In this document: positions 36,640-48,379 of the stretch, piece by piece
How the letters are laid out: each line of letters starts with the position of its first letter
Numbering within the stretch: position 1 is the first letter of the stretch
Source: Diphasiastrum complanatum
Taxonomy: Eukaryota; Streptophyta; Lycopodiopsida; Lycopodiales; Lycopodiaceae
DNA length: 64,000 bases
Reading direction: 5' to 3'
NCBI GenBank assembly: GCA_029204225.1
Contig: CM055114.1
Span: 12,354,455 to 12,418,454, forward strand
Program-made: the position numbers and the translations under genes
Notes under the pieces: model-generated
The model's input: the letters and a program-made list of their open reading frames with translations, nothing else
The model's database searches: none
What the model was told of the DNA's origin: nothing

Positions 36640-38193
36640 ATATTTTTCACATTGTCTTTCAGTGGACCATATATTCCACAACCTAAAAATAAACATAATT
36701 CTCTCAAATTGAATGGTTCACACAAGCTTTTGTTGATGATGTCAATTTTATGTGTCGACTTCAATACCATGTATAGAGATTATATGTCCCAAAAACATTC
36801 CTTCTTTCATTCCAAAGGTCTAGACTAGTCTTCTTCAAGAATAGACACTTGATTATAGCCTAAAAATTCTCCAAAAAATTACAACGAACATGTCCAGCCA
36901 CTTGACCTGAAATTGAATCATTGAATGGTCATGGATGATGGTCTTTTCTTATTGTTGCATCACGTTTTTAGAAGTTCTTGCATACTCAAATTTCTTCTTT
37001 CTTAACATGGAGCACCCAAGTCTCCCAGATCTACTCTTGGTAAAGAGATTTTTGGTAGCTTGTGTTTTCTTTTTTGTTTGGGCCGAATTAGACTTCTTAA
37101 TTATAATAATTGTTATCTATCAAAAGTTGCTAGAAAGTCATATTCAGCTACAAAACTCCAACAGTTGACGATATGTTGTTATCATTATTTAGATTCTCTG
37201 GATTAGGATCAACATCAGCTTTAGATATTTTGGAAGAAGTATTGATATCTTTCTTCTCTATAGATTTCTTTGGAGATTTTGCTATTTACATTTCTTCATT
37301 GAATAGATCACAAACTTCTATAATGATATCCTTATCAAATAATTTGTTTGCATTTTGATGATAGTTGGAATCATTCTTTAGATATTCAAATATTAGATTT
37401 TTAATTATCTCATATTCATTTTCCTTCACATGTCTGCTTTTATGCGGCTTAGTAGATTTCTCTTTAACATTTTAAGCAGAACTTCTAGTTGAGACTCTAC
37501 TAAATTCTTCCAAATCATGTGGCCAACTTGAATCGATTCTATAAATAGCTTACTCTTTTATCATCTCGATTCTCTGTATAATATCATTCTATGTACATAT
37601 TACTTCTTGTTTGAAGGGTGCTACCTTTGCTCAAACTAATTTAACCATGATATTCGGCTTTAATGCCTTCAGACATTCTATACCTAGGTGTCTTTTGCTA
37701 GAACAATTCAAACATAATGGTGTATACCCAATATTTGTACGAGTTTTAGGGCACTTGATATGAATGAGTATTACTTCTTTGCTTCATATTCATAAAGGTA
37801 CAAAACTTCGCTAAACGGGTTGTATTCACAATATGACAATTGATTGATTATGCACTCACTCTCTGTGTGTCCCATTGAACCATATTTGGTGCACCATATG
37901 CTTGCATTGGTTTTTGATTTTTGATGCTTTCTTTCTCTTATCCTTAACTTCAAATACTTGGACTGCAAATCACCCATTCTCATTATTGTATTGGCAATAT
38001 TTTTCTTCACTTTCTTTTTCAATTTTTGCAGGGGTTTGTCGCTCTTGACCTTCTTCTTAATTCTCTCCTTCTTAGATATTCGATCATCTTCTAAAGAATC
38101 TAGACCTGAAAAATTGGAAGAATAAGAACTTGAACTGGATTTAGATATGGAGTCACTATCATCAATCGAAGATTCATTGGATTTTGATATCAT
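36640..38193 (-). pseudogene. Ty3/Gypsy relic: zinc-knuckle gag and RT scrap
   Basis: On the minus strand a 140-codon frame (38193-37771) has an acidic, Ser-rich start, a Lys-rich middle (KKERIKKKVKSDK) and a damaged knuckle CTKYGSMGHTESEC in which Tyr replaces the second Cys. After a stop, a perfect CX2CX4HX4C knuckle follows (CLNCSSKRHLGIEC, about 37715-37674). A decayed charged frame runs to about 37280. At about 36800-36745 it reads GMFLGHIISIHGIEVD, the conserved Gypsy RT thumb motif, followed by a LRELCLFLG remnant. The RT catalytic box, integrase and LTRs were not found. The layout resembles the Gypsy at 56432-61718, so it may be the same lineage. Confidence 0.75.
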
Positions 38194-39902
38194 TAATGAG
38201 AATATGTCGGAGCGTGCTCATTTAAAAGTATGAGTTTTTAGTGTAGAATATAACATTATCGTTCTCACAAGGATAGGCATATTGTATTGATTGGAGTTTT
38301 TGATTTTCTTATGTATGTCATATGATAAATCCTGGTTATCAACAAATATTTGGTGGAACAGGTGGCCAGTACCACCTTGGTTTTCTATGTATAATTGTCA
38401 TATAACCAAAAGAAGTAGAGTTTCAATCTACTCTATTGAAATAACAAACTTCTAAATATTTTTTAATACCCAAATATATCATTTCTTATAGTATTTGATT
38501 TACTTTAGTCGTTACAATTTCAAAGAGTTCTTTCCCATTATCAAGGTTCAAAGATTTATAGAATATAGTCTCAAACTATCGAACTTTAACATTCCATTGT
38601 TTTATTATTCTATCGAATAAGTGGTTTATGACAAAATAAGCAAAGTTCAGCATCTGAAAATGAAACTAGATCTTTTATATCATAACTTAAGACTCCAAAT
38701 TCAACTCAAACTCAACATGTAAAAATGATTTTAGATTCATGTAAGATTAGGTGAATCTAATTCAATTCAATCGTACAAATCAGTTTGTTGAATAATATGA
38801 GTTAGACTAGATCTCAAACAATCAAACAATACTTAGCTAGTTCTTTGAGACTTAGAAACTCATATTGCAGTACAAACTACAGTATGGATCAAATAATCAC
38901 ATCCATGTTTTACATTTCTATTGTGTCAGACAAAGTTCTAACAAACTTACAAATACAAGCACACTCAACTAAAGTGCAAGACAAGAAATGTGAAACTCTT
39001 AATCCATATTCATAAAAATGTAAAGTACATATAGTATTCTTCATAAAATGTCAAAACATTGTTTTGAAAACGTAGCGTTGGTCTTAACGATGCGACTACT
39101 GGTATATTAAGTGAAATGGTGACACGTATTATGCTACAAACAATTGCATTTACAACTACTAACAAAAAAGTGCCACAACCCAAAAGGATAATGTTTCAAA
39201 TGTTAAACTTGTAATATGAAACAACGCTAAAACTTGGATTAACAAATGATTTAGCCTTATATATTTATCATAGGCCTCCTTTGCATATTTAAGGTCCACA
39301 TCCATTACAATTTATATATATTACAGTAAAAAATCGAAAATGTGTTGTTACACAAGGCCCAAGAACCATTAGGACAATATACATAGGTAATCCATATGTT
39401 CCATTGCTTGATGGCTGAGAGAGATCATGCTTAATTCATTTTGTACATAAGATCAAAAAGATTACAAAAAAAAAACATCAAGCTACAACATAGAGGTGAA
39501 CACATAATAATGTGTTTGCAAATGAGGAATGCACCAAGTACAAATGTCCTAAAGACCTTCACAACAAAATTAAAAGCTGGTGGAAAATTGGAAAGGCCTA
39601 CAATAACAATTTGAAAGAATCACAAAGCAGATTGGATGTAGTGATTGAAAAATAAAATAAATTGGGAGCGATGTGTAACCAATTCATGGTGTCTCTTTGC
39701 ATAAGATTTCAACAAAATATTTTTAAATTCCAATTGATGTTACTTGTCATTTTTTAACTTGGTAATTTGATTTTTGAGTGATAAGGTTAATTTCAATATA
39801 GTTGACAACAAGTAGCATTTGGCAAAAGAGGCTATAGTGCCAACAACTAATCTGGTGACGGCATTGCACAATATTTGGCAATGAACATATGACTACAACA
39901 CC
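38194..39902. other. AT-rich stretch, nothing recognisable
   Basis: About 1.7 kb with no long frame, repeat or element edge that I can support. AAGAT at 39903-39907 just to its right is the target duplication of Copia-5. Confidence 0.5.
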
Positions 39903-39907
39903 AAGAT

Positions 39908-40440
39908 TGTTAGATTTCTTATGCTCAGCCTTAACAAATCGTTCAAGTAATGAGCATCTGAAAACCGAAGGCTGACTACATGTTTCGGACCTTCGCATTT
40001 TTTACCTTTGAGATTTTTGTGCCTTGATCATTTTTAAGGTACCTTTGCCTTTTTAGCATTTTTTGCACCTTTGCAAAAAATGCAACATAGTGGCCAGATT
40101 GCCTTGGAATCCATTTCAGGTCCACCTTCGTCTTTTTCGCATTTTTCCTGCCTTTGCTCTAGAGGCACCTTTGGGATTTAAATAATTTCAGTCTAAGGGC
40201 ACCTTCGGGTTTTTCAATAGTGGCGGACCAATGTCGCAAAATTATCATTAACCCTAAAAACAGCTGGACAGCCAAATATCCCAAGGGCGGTTACCAACTT
40301 TGTACATATACAAAGACTGGTGTAAATAGCATTCAATGCTCGTAAGATATTTTTTGAAGACACTTGTAAAAATATGCTAGCTGAATCAAGCTATGTAAGA
40401 GTTAATCAAAGCGTTGTTTTAATACAATCAGAGTTATCTG
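39908..40440 (+). repeat. Copia-5 5' LTR, first part
   Basis: Aligns with 48380-48937 of the 3' LTR with many substitutions and small indels (25 bp shorter overall). Both contain repeated words such as GCACCTTTG/GCACCTTCG and TTTTTCGCATTTTT. It ends with ATCTG (40436-40440), the Copia-4 target site. Confidence 0.9.
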
Positions 40441-41094
40441 TGTGAGAGATTTCAACTAGTTTAGTCTAGTTTAGTCATATTTTGGGAAATTGTCAATAAG
40501 AGGCCAAAACTCATTTTAGACTTAGAGATAAACTTTTTGAAGTTATATTAGTTTAACATACATTCAATAATCACTTTTTGAAAGTGTGGGAAAGTTGGTA
40601 GTCGAGTTTGAGAGAGATTCAAATTAGAACTTTGGGTACATTGAATCTAGACCCAAAAATAGTAGGGTTTACATTTTGGAGGGAAAGCCAAGTGGCCAAA
40701 TAGGGTTTGGACATTCTATAAAAGGATGTAACTCGTGGAGAGGCATATCTTCTCTCTTCTCTCTCTCATTTCATCATTATACATGGTTCTCTTTGGGTTC
40801 TACTACTCATTGGTGCACTCTCTTGATGATATCTTGCAATCTTGTGTGTAGAAAGCTCATATTTTGTTATTTTTGGTTCCACACGTGTGAAATACAGTAG
40901 GGTACTGTAATTGTATGGACAGCAAACATATTTCATGTTTTGGTTCATGTTTGATCAGTATCACTTAGTGTTTGCATCTCATTTTGTATGTAGATGCTAT
41001 TTTTTCTACATTGGCAGGGTTGTTGGTTTGCTCCTTTTTGTAACCAAAGATCAGGGATATGGATTGGATCTTGATTGATCTGAAATCCTTCACA
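40441..41094 (+). repeat. Copia-4 5' LTR
   Basis: A 654-bp LTR, TGTGAGAGATTTC to AATCCTTCACA. TATAAAAG lies at 40717-40724, followed by CT-rich R-like sequence. CACACGTGTG lies at 40880-40889 inside a block (about 40849-40916) that is replaced in the 3' LTR. Confidence 0.95.
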
Positions 41095-41106
41095 TGGTAT
41101 CAGAGC
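41095..41106 (+). other. Copia-4 primer-binding site (tRNA-iMet)
   Basis: TGGTATCAGAGC directly after the 5' LTR. Confidence 0.95.
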
Positions 41107-41696
41107 TCTTGTGTTTCAGGTTATGAAAGGATTAGCCATCTTTAGCAAGGATTTTGAGGAGTTATCAATGCTAGAACATGCTAGATTGATTTCTACTCAA
41201 AAATCAGCATTTTTGCATGTGTAGAATTGATCTTTTGTAGGCCAAAACTCAATATAGGATTATATACTTGATCAATTCCAATTTCAAAATTGGCTTACTA
41301 GATTTAGATTATTTCTCATGCATTAGGAAGGCCTCATTGGAGTCTACAAAAAGATATATCAAGGTTTTAGAAATTGCATGTAGAATTTGAGATATTCAAT
41401 TTTTTGTGATTTTGTCAAAACCCTATTTTTTATTGGATCTCTAGTTTGTGAGGTTACTGAACTTTATTTGAGTGTGTTTCAATCTTAGGAAGTGGAAAGA
41501 ATCATTATATTGAGGATAGATCATAGGTTGATCAAGATTTCACTATTCTATGTGTTGATTTTCTAGTTAGAAGTGCTAGAAGAGATTTGAGAGGTTCCAT
41601 ATCTTTGTGATATCTTCTTGAGTTCATTTGTTGACATTCAAGAGAGTGCTTTGTGCATTGGAATAGGTTGAAAGAAGAAGATCAGGTCACTGGAAC

Positions 41697-42239
41697 ATGG
41701 CTACAAGTGGTGGATTCATGTTGGAAAGCAATGATAGGCTTACCTCAATCAACTATTCTACTTGGAAGGTGAGGATGGAGTCCTTATTGGAGATGAATGA
41801 GTTGATGGAGATTGTTGTAGGTGTGGAGGAGAGGCCTCAATCACCTCAAGATCAAGTGAGGTATGACAAGGGAGCAAAGAAATCTCTACATATGATAAAG
41901 ATGAATGTTACCAATAAACTTCTCAAAGAAGTTGGTAAGTGCACATCATCTTTGGAGGCTTGGGAAGCTTTGAAGAAGCTTTATGAATCCAAGTCTACAT
42001 CAAGAGTTCTTACTCTTAGGAGGCAAATCTTTCAAAGTTTGAAAAAGAAGGAAGAGAGTACTCATGCTTTTGTTTTGAGGGTTAAAGCATTCAATGATGA
42101 GTTAGCATGTATTGATGAAAGAAAGTCATTTTTTCGGCAAGTGGAGTCACATGTCTTCATAAAGAGAGTAGATCAAATGGTTCTATCAAGAGACTTGGTG
42201 AGGGAGATATCACAAGTCAAGAAGAAGAGAAGTATGTGA
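41697..42239 (+). CDS. Copia-4 truncated gag
   Basis: A 180-aa frame from an ATG whose first residues match Copia-1 gag (NYSTWKVRMESLLE; IKMNVTN near 66; STSRVLTLRRQIF near 100; HAFVLRVK near 125). Similarity stops at about residue 142 (ELACIDE). The last ~38 residues are a different, basic tail (ISQVKKKRSM). Full-length relatives continue for about 100 more residues to a zinc knuckle, absent here. The remaining part corresponds to the UBN2-like gag region thought to mediate particle assembly. It could co-assemble with Gag of an intact relative, which is an inference. Its end overlaps the start of the next open frame by about 40 bases. Confidence 0.8.
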   Translation: MATSGGFMLESNDRLTSINYSTWKVRMESLLEMNELMEIVVGVEERPQSPQDQVRYDKGAKKSLHMIKMNVTNKLLKEVGKCTSSLEAWEALKKLYESKSTSRVLTLRRQIFQSLKKKEESTHAFVLRVKAFNDELACIDERKSFFRQVESHVFIKRVDQMVLSRDLVREISQVKKKRSM

Positions 42240-43383
42240 AGAGTTCAAAGTAGGATGTACTTTGAATGATGTCATTGTGAATGATAGTGAAGAAGAATCA
42301 TTATCATATGAGTCATTACCTAAATCATTGAGTAGAAGTTCTTGTTTAAAAAAAGAGAGTACTTCAATCATCCTTATGTTGAAGGTACTAATCATTTTTT
42401 TCATGGCTTCTAATGTTTTTGAGGTTTCTACTTCTTATCATGCAATCATTAAGAGGGAGTCTTATGAAGGAAAGAGCAATGGAAGATTGGTTCTTGGGAA
42501 GATCCAAGGCATAGATCTCACATCTCTTCATCAACTCAAAGGATTCTATGATTATGAATTGATCACTCATGGTCGAGATGGCAAAAGGTTGGTTGGAGAA
42601 GACTACATGGAGCAAATCGAGAGGCAATTTATTCAAGGCAAGGGAGATCTCATTGGTGAGCTTATTGAGGTTTGTTATGAACTCAAGAGGGCTATATTTA
42701 TTAGGTTTGATACTCATCTTCACCTACTCTACTTCACGTTGGATGGAAAGTTTGGAATCTATCTTTTGATTTATGATGGTGACATTGGAGACATTGTTTT
42801 CACTAACCTTTATGGAAGATCAAGATCAAGCATTGATGAGATCTTGTTGGATCTAGATCATATGTTTGAGAGGGAGTATTTCTAGAGGTTCAGGTCTGAA
42901 GATATTCATATCTTTGATGATCAAGAGAAAGGTAAGCAAGTGGAAGTGACTCACTTTGCTTTACTCACATGTTTTGGAGAATCTTCTTGTGTAGATGTTA
43001 TGCAAGTGGATATTGGTTCTCATGGTTCTCATGGATCTGCAAAACAAGGTTTGTTCAATGACTTTGATGGTCAAGTTGATGATGAAGAGGTTGATCTCAA
43101 AGGGCTTCAACTAGTCAAAAGGAAAGTTGGCAATTTGGAGCTAGTGAAGAGTATCAAAGGAGAGGTAATTCGCAAAGATGTTATGGATATGTTTTTGCAG
43201 CTTATTGAAGACTCAAGTAAGGTCAAAGGAGCAGCAAGAAGTGTTGTTCAAGTCTACTTTACTTCTTCTATCTCATGTTTGAGCAATTTCATGTGGATGT
43301 GTGCAAATTGTCAAGATATGGACAAACTAGCTACATTGTCTTGCAATATCTTTTGTTGGAGTTGTACTAGCATTATTGGCTAG
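42202..43383 (+). CDS. Copia-4 accessory ORF, unknown function, one in-frame UAG
   Basis: One reading frame is open from 42202 to 43383 except for a UAG at 42883-42885. No ATG opens it upstream of an acidic NDSEEES segment (about 42265), so translation may start at a later ATG (for example in the FFMASN segment near 42403) or by frameshift from gag, which ends in another frame at 42239. Visible features: the acidic start; a hydrophobic run (IILMLKVLIIFF) near 42370-42405; a mixed region with GDLIGELIEVCYELKRAI near 42645; and, after the stop, an acidic part and a Cys-rich end (WMCANC, IFCWSC). No retroviral enzyme motif is seen and I do not recognise the family. About 394 codons with one stop in AT-rich DNA argues for selection until recently. 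Confidence 0.55.
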
Positions 43384-43745
43384 TTTGCTGATGGAAATGA
43401 AGCTATTGGAGGTTCATTATATCACTCATCCATGATCAAGTTCTCAAGTGTTGAGTTACTTGATGCCAATGTTTGGATTGTTTGGTTGCTGTAATTTTCC
43501 AGAAAGTTCAAAGTTTGAAACATGAAGGAATCATTTCATTCACATTCCATTTGGTTCTTCATGTTCTAGTTATATCTTGATGTGTAAAATTGATGTAAGA
43601 GATAGTGAAGCATCCAATTTGGACACTATTCTCTATATCAATTATGAAAGATACTTTAGAACCTTAGAAAGGAGATCTATACTTAGGATGGAGATCATTC
43701 TAAAGTTGGATCAAATTTCTATTGTCAAAACTATGCCAAAACTAG

Positions 43746-43755
43746 TTAAAGGGAG
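43746..43755 (+). other. Copia-4 polypurine tract
   Basis: TTAAAGGGAG directly before the 3' LTR. Confidence 0.8.
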
Positions 43756-44410
43756 TGTGAGAGATTTCAACTAGTTTAGTCTAGTTTAGTCATATTTTGA
43801 TAAATTGTCAATAAGAGGCCAAAACTCATTTTAGACTTAGAGATAAACTTTTTGAAGTTATATTAGTTTAAAATACATTCAATAAACACTTTTTGAAAGT
43901 GTGGCAAAGTTGGTAGTCGATTTTGAGAGAGATTCAAATCAGAACTTTGGGTACATTGAATCTAGACCCAGAAATAGTAGGGTTTACATTTTGGAGGGAA
44001 AGCCAAGTGGCCAAATAGGGTTTGAACATTCTATAAAAGGATGTAGCTCATGGAGAGGCATATCTTCTCTCTTCTCTCTCTCATTTCATCATTATACATG
44101 GTTCTCTTTGGGTTCTACTACTCATTGGTGCACTCTCTTGATGATATCTTGCAATCTTGTGTGAAGATGAAGTTGTGAGTGTTCTTGTGTGGGTCTAAAG
44201 ATGAAGTTGTGAGTGGTGTCGTGTGGGTCTGAAGGACAACAAACGTATTTTATGTTTTGGTTCATGTTTGATTAGTATCTCTTAGAGTTTGCATCTCATT
44301 TTGTATGTAGATGCTGTTTTTTTTACATTGGCAGGGTTGTTGGTTTGCTCCTTTTTGTAACCAAAGATCAGGGACATGGATTGTATCTTGAATGATCTGA
44401 ATCCTTCACA
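43756..44410 (+). repeat. Copia-4 3' LTR with replaced block
   Basis: A 655-bp LTR with the same termini as the 5' copy and roughly 20 scattered single-base differences outside one block. At 44160-44236 it has a different sequence built from two 34-bp units (44164-44197 and 44198-44231, starting AAGATGAAGTTGTGAGTG). The 5' LTR has its CACACGTGTG segment there. The TATAAAAG box is kept at 44032-44039. Confidence 0.93.
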
Positions 44411-44415
44411 ATCTG

Positions 44416-44542
44416 TAGCCAGCAATATCATGCTTATCAAGCTGAAGTTATTACTTCAAGCCATTGTACTCACTGTTGATATTAATCAGAGTGCAATTTT
44501 TTTCACTATTGTATTGTTCATTTGCGCAATTCTGTATGAATC
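44416..44542 (+). repeat. Copia-5 5' LTR, second part
   Basis: Resumes the Copia-5 LTR after the duplicated ATCTG and matches 48938-49066 of the 3' LTR (shared AAGCTGAAGTTATTACTTCA). Similarity ends at 44542, 105 bp short of the inferred LTR end. A deletion joins it straight to mid-gag. Confidence 0.88.
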
Positions 44543-47500
44543 GCTCAAACCAGAAGGAGATGCAGCCAGCATCACCAAGTGGAGACTGAGAGATGGCAAA
44601 GCATTTTCCATGATCACCCTCAATATTAAGGATACTCTAATTAGCCACATACGTGCTACTCAGACTGCTAAGGATGCACGGGACATCCTAGCAACTCTCT
44701 ACGACATTAGGAATGTTATTTCTAAGTTACACTTGAGGAAGAAATTCTTCACTCTGAGGATGTCTGACGTAGAAAGTGTTTTGAGTCATCTCAACACGTT
44801 CAAAAATCTTATGGAGCAGATGACTGCAACTAGTTCAGTCATAGAAGATTCTGATGCACTCATGACTCTATTATCGAGTCTACCAGAAGCCTACAAAAAT
44901 TGGATAATGGCAATTTCTACCCAAGTGCACCTCACTCTGTCAAGAGTAATTTTGCTGCTCCTACAAGATGAGATCGGAAGATTAGCATCCTCTTCAGCTC
45001 AAGATCGGATCCTCAAGCTCTATATTCAAAAAACCAGAAGTTTAGATCCAAGAGATCTACAAAGTCAAGTTATAATGACAAGAAGAGCAACATGCAGTCT
45101 GGACCAAATTCCGGTTCAGTATTGAATTCAAGCTCTCCATCATTCCAACTACTGTAAAAACTTTTCTGTAGATACTGTAAGAGGACTGGCCACGAAATCA
45201 AGGACTGCCAAACTTTGAAATACAACAACGAAAAGAAGAAACAGTTTGAACAACAAGCACGTAGTGCTACAACTAGTCACTCAAATCAGCAACAAGAAGA
45301 AGATGAAACAAATTTCATGACCAAAGTCAAAGAACAACAGGATATCAATTCCTAGTATCTAGATACCGGAGCAACTCAACACATGACTCACCATCACAAC
45401 TGGTTCAAAGACTATAAGTCATTCACCCACTCTCGAGTTGTGCAACTTGGAGACAACTCATCACATTCAATTGAAGGTGAAGGAACAGTCAGAGTTGAAT
45501 TCAAAAGAGGTGAAGTCAAGTTGTTGTCCAACGTTCTCCACGATCCAAATCTGACCAAGAATCTGCTCTCAGTTAGCAGAATCACCGATTCAGGCCGGAG
45601 GCTCGAATTTGATATAGAAAGCTACACAATTTCTGACAAATCCCGAAAGATTCTAGCCTACGGAAGAAAAAGCGACTATCTTTACAAACTTAGCCATTGT
45701 TACTCTTCTAATAGTCAAGCTCTTCACACAGCCACTTCTGAATCAATATGTTGTGGCATTTCAGACTTGGCCATCTTTATTTAATTTCAATAGTATTCGG
45801 CAAATGTTTGCTCAAGGTCTAGTACAAGATCTGCCTTTTGTCAACAAGCCAACTTCTCCATGCGAAAGTTGTATTATCAGCAAGCATGCTAGAAGCTCCT
45901 TCATTTCAAACTCAATTCATACATCTAAGAGCTTGCTTGACCTTGTACATAGCGACACTTGTGGCCCGATGCAGATTGCTTCGACAGAGGGAGCTCTCTA
46001 TTTCATAACCTTCATCGACGACTTCTCTCAAAGGACTGCTACTTACTTTATGAAGAACAAATCCGAAGCATTCAAGTTCTTCAAGCAGTTCAAGGCATCT
46101 GCAAAAAATCAGACCCAGAGTAAAATCAAGCCTCTATGCACAGATGGAGGAGGAGAGTATATGTCCACAAAGCTCAAGGAGTTCTGCAAGGCCAGTGGAA
46201 TACTCAATAATTTACAACTAGCTATTCACCTCAGTCCAATGATATAGCTAAACGGAAGAATAGGACACTCATCGAAAGTGTCAAGAGCATGCTTGCCCAT
46301 GCCTCTCTTCCAAAGAAATTTTAGACAGAAGTTGTTACTACAACTGCCTATTTGCAGAATCGATCCATCACCAAAGCCCAAAATGGCAAGACACCTTATG
46401 AGTTGTGGACATGATCAAAACCATTACTCAAAAATATTCGAGTGTTTGGATGTCTCGCTTTTGTTCAGATCCCTGAAGATCTAAGAAGAAAGTTAGATGA
46501 TAAGAGCAGGAAAACGATTTTCATCGGCTATTTTCCATACCACAAGACATACAGGCTCTACAATTTGGATACCAAAAATGCATTCACTAGTAGAGATGTC
46601 AATTTTGTGGAAGACCAATTCATCGACCACAAGGAAAAAGCTGCTGATAAATCTGACCCAAGGATCGAACAACCAAATTTTGATCCAGGGATTCAACTGC
46701 AAAATATCAACATTGACTCAGACAATGAGTCAAAATCTCAACGAGTCAACCCACATCAGAGGACTAAAGTTCAATCCAGAAGGTAGAAGAGGTCCAGACA
46801 TCCTCCATCCAAATTTATGGATTATTCGGCCTACTACTTTGTGTAGGACCCAACCACCATTTCTGAGACTATGTCCACTCAATGCTGACCAGTGGAAAGC
46901 AACGATGGACACCAAATTCGATTCTCTGATGGAGAATCAAACATGGACAATCACTGAACTGCCAAAGGACTGAAACCCAATTCCATACAAATGGATATTC
47001 AAGGTGAAGTACGACACTAACGCAAGGCTAAATTATTACAAGGCTAGGCTAGTCACCAAAGGCTTTTCCCAGATTTCAGATCTGGATTATTTAGAAACCT
47101 TCACCCCAGTTGTCAAACATGCTTCGATCCGCCTACTTCTCTCCTTTGCAGCTGCAGCAGATCTTGAAGTCCACCAGATGGATGTCCAGACTGCTTTCCT
47201 CAATGGAACCATCGAAGAGGAAATCTATATGTCGCAACCAGAGGAATATGAACTCATAAAAAGCACCTTGTATGCAAAATCCACAAGGCTCTCTATGGGC
47301 TGAAACAATCACCCAGAGCCTGGTTCCAAAAAATCAACACATTTTTGATAGATAATGGTTTTATTCCAAACTCGACAGACTCGAATGTCTACTTCAAGCA
47401 TGTATCAGAACACTTCATCATCATCACTCTCTATGTAGATGATACACTCTTATTCATTAACAATTTGAATCTCATGAAGGATATAAAATGCATGCTGGCC

Positions 47501-48370
47501 CAGGAATACAAGATGACTGATGACATGAGTCTAGTCCACTATTGTCTCCATCAAAATCAACTAAGCAGATTGATTTTTATCAGTCAGCAACGATATCTCA
47601 ACAACGTGCTGGAAAAGTATGGTATGGCCACCTGCAAACCAAATCACTTTCCACTCGACCCTAGACTAAAGTTATCAAAGGAATAGTTTTCTCAAAGTGA
47701 GGTAGAAAAGGAGAAAATGAAGTGCTACCCATTTCAATCCATCATCGGCTCACTGATGTATGCAATGATTTGCACACGACCAGACCTTGCATATTTGATC
47801 AGTACACTTAGCCAGTTCTTGTCAAATCTAGGCTTAACTCATTGGAAAGCACTAACAAAGGTCATAAAGTACATCCAAGCAACAAAAACTCTTTGCATCT
47901 ACTATAGAGACAGCCAAACTGCCAACATCCTTGAAGCCTACACAGAGGTGGATTGGGCAGGAGATGTCGACACCACAAAATCAACTTCAAGATTTGTATT
48001 TTTATACAACCAAGGCCCAATCTCATGGAACAGTCAAAAACGGACCTCAGTTGCATTATTATCAACAAAATCTGAATACATAGCTGCCACAAATGCAACC
48101 GAGGAGGCAATCTTCCTACAACAATCTATTGTGACAATCAAAGCACAATAGAGTTATCTCTCAATCGGATATTTCACTCTCGAAGCAAACATATTGAAAT
48201 CAAATATCACTACCTTAGAGAGAAAGTGCATAGCAAGGAAGTAGCATTGGTTTTCTGCAGAACAAACTACATGGCAGCAAATTACTTCACAAAGGCTCTA
48301 TCAAAGGAGCAACATCTCAGATTTAACAATATGTTAAATCTGAAGATCAAGGTTTTTCAGGATCCAAATT
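44543..48370 (+). pseudogene. Copia-5 gag-pol relic
   Basis: Begins inside gag (WRLRDGKAFSMI near 44580; TLLSSLPEAY near 44865). A good CX2CX4HX4C knuckle lies at 45167-45208 in a shifted frame. The protease DTGATQH is near 45365 and the pre-integrase zone near 45830. Integrase has HSDTCGP near 45950 and TDGGGEY near 46140; the Glu region near 46240 is damaged. RT has TFTPVVKHAS near 47100, QTAFLNG near 47190 and an intact YVDD at 47432-47443. RNase H has DWAGDVDTTKST near 47950 and STKSEY near 48065, where STESEY is usual. Stops and shifts lie near 45355, 45785, 46245, 46320, 46786, 46970, 47300 and 47685. It is the same lineage as B1 and B2. Confidence 0.92.
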
Positions 48371-48379
48371 CAGGGGGAG
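48371..48379 (+). other. Copia-5 polypurine tract
   Basis: CAGGGGGAG directly before TGTTAGATTTC. Confidence 0.75.

Larger units (their letters stand above)
40441..44410 (+). mobile_element. Copia-4: non-autonomous Copia with gag start and unknown ORF
   Basis: A 3970-bp element with 654-bp and 655-bp LTRs, a perfect target duplication ATCTG (40436-40440 and 44411-44415), a Met-type PBS and a purine tract. The internal 2.66 kb has the first ~140 residues of a gag closely resembling Copia-1, but no knuckle, protease, integrase, RT or RNase H. Instead an accessory frame of about 394 codons with one UAG follows (42202-43383). The intact ends and target duplication show that it transposed, so proteins must have come from another element. 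It sits inside the 5' LTR of Copia-5 and is therefore younger than Copia-5. Confidence 0.93.

Noticed and set aside
42370-42405. Env-like transmembrane segment in Copia-4
   Set aside because: One hydrophobic run is not enough. There is no signal peptide, second membrane segment or other envelope feature, and the ORF replaces pol rather than following it.
42388-42723. Minus-strand 111-codon frame in Copia-4
   Set aside because: Shadow of the sense accessory frame; the sense frame is far longer and continues beyond it.
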